Shown here: in pieces, positions 42,715 to 49,877 of the stretch | How positions within the stretch are numbered: position 1 is the first letter of the stretch | Layout of the letters: every line of letters starts with the position of its first letter | Made by a program: the position numbers and the translations under genes | The notes under the pieces: generated by a model | The model's input: only the letters and a program-made list of their open reading frames with translations | Database searches by the model: none | What the model was told of the DNA's origin: nothing | Assembly (NCBI RefSeq): GCF_003814875.1 | Contig: NZ_RKQF01000001.1 | Span: 6,262,001 to 6,326,000, forward strand | Direction: 5' to 3' | DNA length: 64,000 nt | DNA from: Streptomyces sp. Ag109_O5-1 | GTDB lineage: Bacteria; Actinomycetota; Actinomycetes; Streptomycetales; Streptomycetaceae

Positions 42715-44004
42715 TCAGTCCTCGGTATCAGGCCCCTGCTCGTCCTGTGAATCTTCCTTCGGGTCGTCCGTCCCAAGAGCGTCGTCCATCCGATCGGCGG
42801 CGGCCTTGAGTGTCGTGTTCATGACGTGGGTGTGGGTGTCCAGCGTCATGGTGATCGTGCTGTGTCCGAGCGTTTCCATGATCGTGCGAGCGTCCACGCC
42901 CTGAGCGAGCAGCAGTGAAGCGCACGTGTGCCGGAGGTCGTGCACGCGCACGCGCCGTACGCCGGCGTCCCTTCCCAGGATGGTGAGCATCCGGTTCAGG
43001 CTGCGGGGGTCGGTGACGCGGCCGGTCGTCGTGGTGAAGATCAGGCCGTTGGGCTGCCCCGGCGCTGGCTGCCACTTCTTCCCTGCGACCTTGCGTTCCC
43101 GCTCCTGCTGCGCCTGGTGCCGCGTCAGCGCCTGCACACAGGTCTTCGGGAGTGACACGTTACGGACCGATCGCGTGGTCTTGGGGGTGCCGAAGATCAG
43201 CTCTCGCCGGATGCGCTGTACGTTCCTGCGGACACGGAGTTGGCCGTTCTTGAGGTCGATGTCTTCCCAGGTGAGCGCGAGAGCCTCCCCCCGACGCAGG
43301 CCCGTCGACACAAGCAACAGCCACAGGGTGAAGAGACGGTGGGACCGGGCGGTCTTGAGCAACAGTCGAGCCTCTGCGCCGTCCAACGGACGAACCTCCT
43401 TCGGGGTGACGGTCGGGGTCTCCACTATTCGGGTATTCGGGCGACGTTCCGCGCGATCAGCTCCTCACGCATCGCCTGCTGAAGTGCGGACCGGAGAACG
43501 GCGTGGATGTACTGGACGGTGCGCGCCGACGGGCGACGCTCGCAGCAACGCCCGACCGCGCAGCAGGACCGCTTGTCCTCCGGGCGTTTCTTGTCCGCAC
43601 CCCGGAGGCAGCACAGGCACGAGACCTTGAACTCCGACAGGAACCGACGCACATCGGCCGGCGACAGCCGATTCAGCCGCTTCTTCCCGAGAGCGGGCCG
43701 GATGTACAAGCGGGTCAGCCCCTCGTAGCTGTTCAGCGTGGACGGCTTGAGCCGCTGCGAGGCGATCACGGCGAGCCAGTAGGTCAGGTAGTCGCCGAAC
43801 GCACGTGGACTCCGCTGCCGGGATCCCCTGCCGCGTCTTCTCCTGCAACTCCGTGAGCTTGTCGGCGACTTCCCGGCGGGTCTTGCCGTGGACGAACTTC
43901 CGGGTGCGGGTCCCGTCGGGTCGGTAGACGTACGCGGCGGCCTGATAACGGCCGTCCGTGCGGCTCGTGATCGTTCCTTCGCCGTTGGCGCGACGCTTGG
44001 GCAT
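42715..44004 (-). pseudogene. Element C tyrosine integrase: two frameshifts and Tyr-to-His
   Basis: From ATG 44004 (GAGGAG upstream) the N-terminus reads MPKRRANGEGTITSRTDG. Near 43800 about two bases are missing and homology continues in another frame (FGDYLTYWLAVIASQRLKP). A Cys-rich insert (CLCCLRGADKK) is normal for this Streptomyces type. At 43426-43441 a tandem duplication of TATTCGGG again shifts the frame and creates a stop. The catalytic domain then continues from 43425: TGLRRGEAL (Arg), HDLRHTCASLL, TLGHSTITMTLD. The nucleophile Tyr is His (ACC CAC ACC, THTHVM). The enzyme must be dead. Confidence 0.92.
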
Positions 44005-44201
44005 CGGGCGGACTCCTCAATGCGGTTCTGCATGTACCGGCGTACGGCGTCGACCGGGACGCGACGGGCGCGCCCGGACGTGAAGCTTTCGAGCTGTTTC
44101 GAGCGAATGAGGTCGTAGACCTTGCTGCGGCTGAGGCGCAGCGCGGACATGACTTCGGGGACCTTGAACGCCTCGGGACTCGGGGGCATGGCGGTGGTCA
44201 T
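43425..44201 (-). CDS. Excisionase-like HTH protein, frame now running into int
   Basis: ATG 44201 opens MTTAMPPSPEAFKVPEVMSA, followed by the MerR/excisionase-type helix-turn-helix RLSRSKVYDLIRSKQLESF and RRVPVDAVRRYMQNRIEE. That is a normal AICE Xis of about 70 residues plus a tail. The frame does not stop at the expected place, because the first integrase frameshift joins it to the integrase core; it ends at 43425. The excisionase itself is probably intact at its N-terminus. Confidence 0.72.
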   Translation of the reverse strand: MTTAMPPSPEAFKVPEVMSALRLSRSKVYDLIRSKQLESFTSGRARRVPVDAVRRYMQNRIEESARCPSVAPTAKERSRAARTAVIRPPRTSTDPTGPAPGSSSTARPAGKSPTSSRSCRRRRGRGSRQRSPRAFGDYLTYWLAVIASQRLKPSTLNSYEGLTRLYIRPALGKKRLNRLSPADVRRFLSEFKVSCLCCLRGADKKRPEDKRSCCAVGRCCERRPSARTVQYIHAVLRSALQQAMREELIARNVARIPE

Positions 44202-44296
44202 GCAGAGATCTCCATGGGGTGAGGAGAGGCGGACAGTTGTTTGGTCGGCTCGCGGGCCTCCCAGGGGGCCCGTGTGTGTCCGAGGTGGGGATTTCT

Positions 44297-44500
44297 GCGT
44301 CACAGCGTCACCCGCGTCACGCAGGCTTCTGACCTGCGGGTTTGATGTGACGCAGAGCGTTCGGGGTGCGTCACGCGTGACGCAGGCTCTCGTCACGCGT
44401 GACGCAGGTGACGCGGCGTGACGCAGAGATGGGCCGTCTGTGTCACGCCCTTATGCGCAGGTCACCGGCCGTTTTCCAAGATCGTGTGACGCTGTGACGC
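44297..44500. repeat. GTGACGC iteron field
   Basis: The heptamer GTGACGC or its complement occurs ten times: 44297, 44305, 44314, 44347, 44368, 44377, 44399, 44408, 44418, 44486 and 44494 are starts of exact copies (eleven counting both orientations), with spacings of 8-10 bp inside clusters. Several form the palindrome GCGTCACGCGTGACGC. It lies upstream of xis-int, where AICE elements keep replication or KorA-type control sites. Confidence 0.85.
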
Positions 44501-44506
44501 AGCGTT

Positions 44507-44531
44507 CCCCTACTTAGGAAAAAAGTAGGGG
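44507..44531. terminator. Hairpin next to the iterons
   Basis: CCCCTACTT (44507-44515) pairs perfectly with 44523-44531 around AGGAAAA. Confidence 0.6.
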
Positions 44532-44614
44532 TGTCTGTAGTGGTGTGGCGCGGCTCAGAACGTGAAGAAGGAGCCGCTGCGCGGCGCGTCCATCGAGCGG
44601 CGCGAGCGCCGAAC

Positions 44615-44654
44615 AGCAAGAGGAGCACGCGCGGCCGGTGGTGCTCCTCTTGCT
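44615..44654. terminator. Strong hairpin upstream of the IS
   Basis: AGCAAGAGGAGCAC (44615-44628) pairs perfectly with 44641-44654 around a 12-nt loop. It may end a lost replication or transfer gene. The rest of 44532-44849 shows no gene. Confidence 0.65.
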
Positions 44655-44849
44655 TGTCCGGCCGTGGCGCCGGTCAGAACGTCTGCTGCTCGTTGGTGCA
44701 TCCCAAACCGGTTATGACGGGATCCCGCTGAGTTACTCCTTCAGGCTGTCGTCATCGTCCTCAATTGGCGTGTCGGGAAACACCGCATGGTCGCCCCGTT
44801 ACCGTGCGGGAGTCGACCACAAAGGACTGCCCGGCGGCTGGCGGGTAAG

Positions 44850-46271
44850 GATGGCGTCCCGTGAAGTGGTGTAGCCGGGCAGGGTCCCGGAACGCGCGGG
44901 TGTCTGCTCGGGGCGTGCATCCGCCGGCGGTGCATGCTCCCTGAACAAGGGCAGGCCATCGCGCAAGTCTCTCTGGTGAACGGGCAGTTCGACCGGAGGA
45001 GCACGCGATGGCCTTGTCCCAGTCTGAGCTGATGCGGCTGCTTGAGTCACTACGTCGGGCCGATGGAGTTGAAGCAATCAGGGTGGTGTGCGAGCGCATC
45101 CTGCAGGAGCTGATCGAGGCCGAGGCCACCGAGGTGATCGGTGCCGCGCCGCGCGAGCACTCCCAGACGCGCACGACCTGGCGCAACGGGCACCGGGACA
45201 GGGTGCTGACCACGCAGGCCGGCGATCTGGACCTGAAGATCCCGAAGGTGCGGAGCGGGTCATTCTTCCCGTCGCTGCTGGAACGCCGGCGGCGGATCGA
45301 CCGGGCGTTGTTCGCCGTGGTGATGGAGGCATACGTGCATGGTGTCTCGACCCGCTCGGTCGACGACCTGGTCAAAGCACTCGGTGCGGACAGCGGGATC
45401 TCCAAGTCCGAGGTCTCCCGCATCTGCGGTGAGCTGGACGAAGAACTGACCGCGTTCAAGGAGCGGCCGCTGGAGCACACCGTCTTCCCCTACGTCTTCC
45501 TGGACGCCACCTACTGCAAGGCCCGGGTCAACCACCGGATCGTCTCCCAGGCCGTGGTCATCGCCACCGGGATCTCCGCCACCGGACACCGCGAGATCCT
45601 CGGGCTGATGGTCGGCGACAGTGAGTCGAAGCCGTTCTGGACGAAGTTCCTGCGCTCGCTGCGGGCCCGCGGCCTGGAGAACGTCCAGCTGGTCATCTCC
45701 GACAGCCACAGCGGTCTGGTGGCCGCGATCCGCACCGTTTTCCTCGGTGCGGCCTGGCAAAGGTGCCGGGTTCACTTCGTCCGGGACGTGTTCTCGGTGA
45801 TCGAAAGGGGCTCCGGGGAGATGGTCGCCGCGACCATCCGCACCATCTTCGCGCAGACCACCGGTGAGCAGGTGCGCACCCAACTGAACGTGGTCGCCGA
45901 CATGCTCGGACGGCAGTTCCCGCAGGTCAAGACGATGCTGCTGGATGCGGCAACGGACATCACCGCGTTCGCCGACTTCCCGCCGGCGCACTGGAAGAAG
46001 ATCTGGTCGACCAACCCGCTGGAGCGGCTGAACCGGGAGATCAAACGGCGGGCCGACGTCGTCCAGGTCTTTCCCAACCCCGCCGCCCTTGACCGGCTCG
46101 CCGCCGCGGTCCTGGCCGAACTCCACGACGAATGGCAGGTCTTCGACCGCCGCTACTTCTCCGAAGCCTCCATGGCCGAGCTCTTCACCACCAAGCCGGC
46201 CGAACCCGAAATCACCCCACAACCGGAACCGAAACAGCTGCCGTGACTACACCACCTCGCGGGACATGACC
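44850..46271 (+). mobile_element. IS256-family insertion sequence with 8-bp target duplication
   Basis: The element is about 1.42 kb. The ends are related inverted repeats (left GTCCCGTGAAGTGGTGTAG; right, read inward, GTCCCGCGAGGTGGTGTAG). CGGGTAAG flanks it on both sides (44842-44849 and 46272-46279); a ninth base also matches. The ends are fresh enough to define the insertion point, 57 bp upstream of the FAD oxidase start. Confidence 0.88.
45008..46246 (+). CDS. IS256-family transposase
   Basis: This 412-residue mutator-type transposase has TTWRNGHRDRVLTTQAGDLD, the first acid in YVFLDATYCKARVN, the second in VQLVISDSHSGLVAAI with RCRVHFVRDVF, and the Glu region STNPLERLNREIKRR. The full family length and the clean ends suggest it may still be active. 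It lies within its own inverted repeats and reads toward the FAD oxidase. Confidence 0.95.
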   Translation: MALSQSELMRLLESLRRADGVEAIRVVCERILQELIEAEATEVIGAAPREHSQTRTTWRNGHRDRVLTTQAGDLDLKIPKVRSGSFFPSLLERRRRIDRALFAVVMEAYVHGVSTRSVDDLVKALGADSGISKSEVSRICGELDEELTAFKERPLEHTVFPYVFLDATYCKARVNHRIVSQAVVIATGISATGHREILGLMVGDSESKPFWTKFLRSLRARGLENVQLVISDSHSGLVAAIRTVFLGAAWQRCRVHFVRDVFSVIERGSGEMVAATIRTIFAQTTGEQVRTQLNVVADMLGRQFPQVKTMLLDAATDITAFADFPPAHWKKIWSTNPLERLNREIKRRADVVQVFPNPAALDRLAAAVLAELHDEWQVFDRRYFSEASMAELFTTKPAEPEITPQPEPKQLP

Positions 46272-46328
46272 CGGGTAAGGGCTCCGTCAGCCGCGTAGCG
46301 GCGTAGCCCGATCGAGAGGATCTGGACC

Positions 46329-47855
46329 TTGAGCGATTTTTCCCGCCGCTACCTACTCAGGGCGTCAGCGGCCGCCGGCGCCGGGGCGATCGTCATCCCG
46401 GGCCTTACGGCCGCAGGCGCGCCGGACATTGCGGCCGCGAGCACCTCGGGCCTTCTGGCCGCGAGCGACCCGACTAAAGGGTCGTCGGGATGTCCGCCGG
46501 CGAAGCTGACCGGTCGCGTCGTCCGCCCCGGTGACGCCTCGTACACGGATGATCGCATCGACTACGACCAGCTGTTCTCTCACTACCCGCTGGTCATCGT
46601 CTTCGCCCAGGAGACCCAGGACGTGGTGAACGCCCTCACCTGGGCGCGGCAGCACAACGTCGCACTGCGGGTACGCAGCGGCCGCCACGCCCTGGAGGGC
46701 TGGTCGAACATCGACAACGGCATCGTGATCGACGTCAGCCAGCTCAAGTCGGTCCACATCGACACCGACGCTCGTATCGCGACGGTCGGCGCCGGCCTGA
46801 CCCAGTTGGAAGCGGTGACGACGCTCGCCAAGCAGGACCTTGCGGTCACGACCGGAAGCGAGGGCAGCGTCGGCTTGGTCGGTGCGACGGTCGGCGGCGG
46901 CCTTGGCCCCCTCAACCGCTGGCTCGGCATGGCCTGTGACAGCCTGATCGGGACCGAGGTCGTCGTCCCGTCGGGTCGCGACTGCGCCGAGGTGATCCAT
47001 GCCGACCTGAAGGACCACTCAGACCTGCTCTGGGCGCTCCGTGGGGCGGGAAACGGCAACTTCGGAATCGTCACGCAACTCACCTACAAGGTGCACCCGC
47101 TCAAGCGCATCGCCTATGTGCAGGCGACCTGGGACGGCCTTACGGACCTGCATGGGATCTTCGATGCATGGCAGCGTACGGTACCGTTCGCCGACAACCG
47201 CCTCGGATCCGAAGTCGAGATCCACAAGTCCCAGATCCTGCTGTTCGCGTGGCTCGCGGAGGGCACGGAGGCAGAGGCCAGAAAGATGCTGGCCCCGATC
47301 CTGTCGATCGGCACGCCCGATGTGAAGGTGCAGGTCGGTAACTGGGGCCCCATCTTTGCCGGAGCCCAGGTCCCGCGCTCGCAGGAGCCCGCCAACGTGA
47401 AGTTCTTCTCACAGTTCGCCAAGAAGCTGTTCCCGAAGAAGGCGATCGACGTCATCGGCTACTACATGCGAAACGCTCCCACGGAGGACAGCAACTACTT
47501 CGTCGATGCCTTCGGCGGGGCGATCAAGAAGGAGCCCCGCGGCGGCACCGCGTTCGTGCACCGCGACGCGATCTTCTACGGCGAGATCGGCGCAGCCTGG
47601 GGGACTCCTTCAACGACACCAGGCGTCTGCGACCCGCTCACCTCGACGTGCCAGGCCTGGACCGCCGAATTCAGCCAGGCGATGCGCAGCTTCGTGGACG
47701 GCGCCTACGTCAACGTGCCGAACGTCGGCATGCAGGAGTGGGAGACCGCCTACTGGGGGAGAAGCCACTTCGAGCGGCTGCGCGAGATCAAGGCGAAGTA
47801 CGACCCCTGCAACGTCTTCCAGTACGAGCAGAGCATCCCGCCCGCGTCACGCTGA
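46329..47855 (+). CDS. Tat-exported FAD-linked oxidase (berberine-bridge type)
   Basis: This 508-residue protein starts at TTG 46329 (GAGAGGA upstream) with a twin-arginine signal (SRRYLLRASAAAG). The FAD domain has VRSGRHALEGWSN, whose His is the usual covalent FAD ligand, then VGATVGGGLGPLNRWLGMAC. The Cys that gives bicovalent flavin in many relatives appears to be Glu (TGSEGSVG). The BBE C-terminal segment KYDPCNVFQYEQSIPP is present. It likely oxidises a sugar or alkaloid outside the cell. It is cargo of element C; the IS lies just upstream. Confidence 0.88.
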   Translation: MSDFSRRYLLRASAAAGAGAIVIPGLTAAGAPDIAAASTSGLLAASDPTKGSSGCPPAKLTGRVVRPGDASYTDDRIDYDQLFSHYPLVIVFAQETQDVVNALTWARQHNVALRVRSGRHALEGWSNIDNGIVIDVSQLKSVHIDTDARIATVGAGLTQLEAVTTLAKQDLAVTTGSEGSVGLVGATVGGGLGPLNRWLGMACDSLIGTEVVVPSGRDCAEVIHADLKDHSDLLWALRGAGNGNFGIVTQLTYKVHPLKRIAYVQATWDGLTDLHGIFDAWQRTVPFADNRLGSEVEIHKSQILLFAWLAEGTEAEARKMLAPILSIGTPDVKVQVGNWGPIFAGAQVPRSQEPANVKFFSQFAKKLFPKKAIDVIGYYMRNAPTEDSNYFVDAFGGAIKKEPRGGTAFVHRDAIFYGEIGAAWGTPSTTPGVCDPLTSTCQAWTAEFSQAMRSFVDGAYVNVPNVGMQEWETAYWGRSHFERLREIKAKYDPCNVFQYEQSIPPASR

Positions 47856-47955
47856 TCGACAGTTCGCCGTCGGGGCGCCGCCCCGGTCAGGCTCGGCCTT
47901 TCACGCAGAGGGGACCGACGCAGTCGAAGGGGTGTCGTTAGCCTCGATCTTGCAT

Positions 47956-47983
47956 GAGGGATCGTCAGCTTGCTGACGATCCC
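47956..47983. repeat. 13-bp palindrome after the oxidase gene
   Basis: AGGGATCGTCAGC (47956-47968) is followed by TT and its exact complement (47971-47983), then CTTTG. It may end the oxidase transcript or mark the end of the IS1380-type remnant. Confidence 0.65.
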
Positions 47984-48111
47984 TTTGCTCGTTCAGAGTG
48001 AAGATTTCTGCTTGCGGGCAGGGCTGATGGTCCGGCTGTCGTGCCGGGTGGGCGCCGGGTTCCACGGCTCCGGTTGTGATGGTGCTGGTAGCAGGTATGG
48101 GATGCTGCTGG

Positions 48112-48260
48112 TCAGCCAGGGTTGGGCAGAGCTTCGAGCCGGTCGAGGGCGATCTGGATGATCTCCAGCCAGATCTGGCTCTGGGGCGTGTCGTGCAGGG
48201 CAGGTTGCGCAGGCCGGTGGAACGGGCGGCGCGGATGCGGTCCTCGGCGCGGACGCGCGG
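48112..48260 (-). pseudogene. IS1380-family transposase C-terminal remnant
   Basis: One frame reads RAEDRIRAARSTGLRNLP; after a frameshift the next reads LHDTPQSQIWLEIIQIALD and stops at 48112. These are adjoining blocks of the IS1380 transposase C-terminus. The rest of the gene is missing. It touches the right arm repeats of element C. Confidence 0.78.
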
Positions 48261-48263
48261 TGC

Positions 48264-48286
48264 TGACATCAGCAGCTGACATCAAC
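48264..48286 (+). promoter_or_regulatory. Element C right arm-type repeats
   Basis: TGACATCAGC (48264) and TGACATCAAC (48277) are spaced 13 bp, 106 bp before att repeat 4, matching the left-end word. Confidence 0.78.
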
Positions 48287-48391
48287 AAGTACGGACAGCG
48301 GTGCATAGCCACGGACGGTTACCTGAAGCAAGGTGCGACGTTGGTGCATTGGATGGCTTCTGCGACTTGATCGACTGCGACCTGCACGCGC

Positions 48392-48434
48392 CTACGGATC
48401 AGAAGGTTGCAGGTTCGAATCCTGCCGAGTGCAC
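48392..48434 (+). repeat. att repeat 4 (C/chromosome junction)
   Basis: Identical 43-bp copy; the sequence after it (GTAGATGAGAGGCCCC) differs from the other copies and should be the original chromosomal side of the tRNA gene. Confidence 0.95.
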
Positions 48435-48441
48435 GTAGATG

Positions 48442-48469
48442 AGAGGCCCCGGAGAGATCCGGGGCCTCT
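48442..48469. terminator. Original tRNA-Arg/MFS terminator
   Basis: AGAGGCCCCGGA (48442-48453) pairs perfectly with 48458-48469 around GAGA, followed by TGCGTTTTTTG. Confidence 0.9.
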
Positions 48470-48488
48470 TGCGTTTTTTGGGCGTGTA

Positions 48489-49877
48489 TCAGTGGAGTGC
48501 GGCAACGCTCTCGCGGGGGAGGCGGGTTGCGGCGGTCAGGCCGGCCAGGCCTATGACAGCCAGGGCCAGCATCGCCGCCGCGTAGGCGCCCTTGGTCAGG
48601 CCGGAGACCAGGATGGTGCCGGCGATGGCCGTGCCGAAGGACGAACCGAGGTTGGAGACGCTGCGGGACAGGCCTGAGATCTCCCCTTGTTGCTCCTCCG
48701 GGAAGCTCGACTGGACCACGTTGACCGACGGCGTCAGCATGACGCCCAGGCCGAGTCCGACGAGCAGCAGCCCGGGGACGAAGGCCCAGGCGGTCGAGAA
48801 GGCGGCGGCGAGGGCGACCAGGACGATCACGCCCGCGATGGAGAGGGCGAAGCCGGTCATGATGAGGGTGCGCTGGCTGCGGCGCTTCGCCAGCCGTTCG
48901 GCGGACAGGGAGGTGACCAGCAGGCCCAGCGTGGCCGCGGTGAAGATGACCCCGGTCTGGATCGCGTCGTAGTGGCGCACCACCTGGAGGTAGGCCGCCA
49001 CCGTGAACGACGTGCCCATGAGGATCAGCCACTGGACGTTCTGGGTGATGAGGCCGAGGTTCGAGGTGCGGTTGCGGAACAGGGTGAGGGACAGCAGCGG
49101 TTCCTCACCGGCCGCCTCCTTGGCGCGTACGGAGCGGAAGAACCACCACAGGACCAGTGCGCCGAGGACCAGCAGGCCGACCATCAGCCAGACGTTGTTG
49201 TCCGCGGCCAGGATGCCCATGACGACGAGGACGAGACCGGCCGCGGACAGGACCGCCCCACGGGTGTCGAAGGAGCGGGTGGGGTCGGGGGGCAGGGGAT
49301 CGTCGATGCGCCGGGCGAGTACGACGATCACCGCGATGATCAGGGCCTGGAACACGAACGCCGCCCGCCAGCTGATGCCGGTGGTGATGAGCCCGCCGAT
49401 CAGCGGTCCGGCGGCCGCGCCGATCCCGCCCAGTGCCATGACGACCCCGAACGCCCGGGCACGGGAGGTCGTGTCCGGGTAGAGGAGGGTGGTGAGGATG
49501 TAGACGGGCGGGATGAGGAGGGCGGTGCCGACGCCTTCGAGGATCGAGTTGCCGAGGATCAGCACGCCCAGCCCCGGAGCCGCCGCACTCAGCAGCGCGC
49601 CGATCGCGTAGACGACGAGCCCCGTCGTGAAGCAGCGCTTGCGGCCGTAGCGGTCGGTCAGTTTGCCGCCGGGGATCATCAGTGCCGCCATCACCAGCAG
49701 GAAGACCGTGATCGCCACCTGCACGCCCTGGACGGTGGTGTCCAGGTCCTTGCTGATGTCGTTGATCATCACGTTCATGTTGGAGCCGGCGAAGCTGCAG
49801 ATGAACTGGGCGAGAGCCAGGGCGGCCAGGACGCTCCGTTGTCCTGCCGCGCGCCTCGGTACGGCCGTCTCAACCAC
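48489..49877 (-). CDS. MFS efflux transporter (DHA type)
   Basis: This 462-residue protein has about 14 membrane segments. Motif A is present as GGKLTDRYGRKRCF, and the drug-exporter motif appears near GVGTALLIPPVYI. GTG 49877 overlaps the end of the GH15 gene by 8 bp, so the two are one operon. A MarR gene upstream probably regulates the pair. The substrate is unknown. Confidence 0.9.
   Translation of the reverse strand: MVETAVPRRAAGQRSVLAALALAQFICSFAGSNMNVMINDISKDLDTTVQGVQVAITVFLLVMAALMIPGGKLTDRYGRKRCFTTGLVVYAIGALLSAAAPGLGVLILGNSILEGVGTALLIPPVYILTTLLYPDTTSRARAFGVVMALGGIGAAAGPLIGGLITTGISWRAAFVFQALIIAVIVVLARRIDDPLPPDPTRSFDTRGAVLSAAGLVLVVMGILAADNNVWLMVGLLVLGALVLWWFFRSVRAKEAAGEEPLLSLTLFRNRTSNLGLITQNVQWLILMGTSFTVAAYLQVVRHYDAIQTGVIFTAATLGLLVTSLSAERLAKRRSQRTLIMTGFALSIAGVIVLVALAAAFSTAWAFVPGLLLVGLGLGVMLTPSVNVVQSSFPEEQQGEISGLSRSVSNLGSSFGTAIAGTILVSGLTKGAYAAAMLALAVIGLAGLTAATRLPRESVAALH

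Larger units (their letters stand above)
42636..48434. mobile_element. Element C of tRNA-Arg tandem array (defective)
   Basis: This 5.8-kb unit runs from att repeat 3 to att repeat 4. It has a terminator, TGACATCAAC repeats at both ends, an integrase with several lesions, an excisionase-like gene, an iteron field, an IS256-family insertion, a Tat-exported FAD oxidase and an IS1380-family remnant. It is the best preserved of the three and shows the ancestral order att-int-xis. Confidence 0.87.

Noticed and set aside
44297..44500. CRISPR-like array from the GTGACGC heptamers
   Set aside because: The repeats are only 7 bp, occur in both orientations and have irregular short spacing; iterons or operators fit better.
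44531..44731. 66-codon frame across a hairpin in element C
   Set aside because: It spans the strong inverted repeat at 44615-44654 and has Arg/Cys-rich composition without homology.
34404..48434. CRISPR-like array from the repeated 43-bp sequence
   Set aside because: The copies are kilobases apart, contain the tRNA 3' end and have genes between them.
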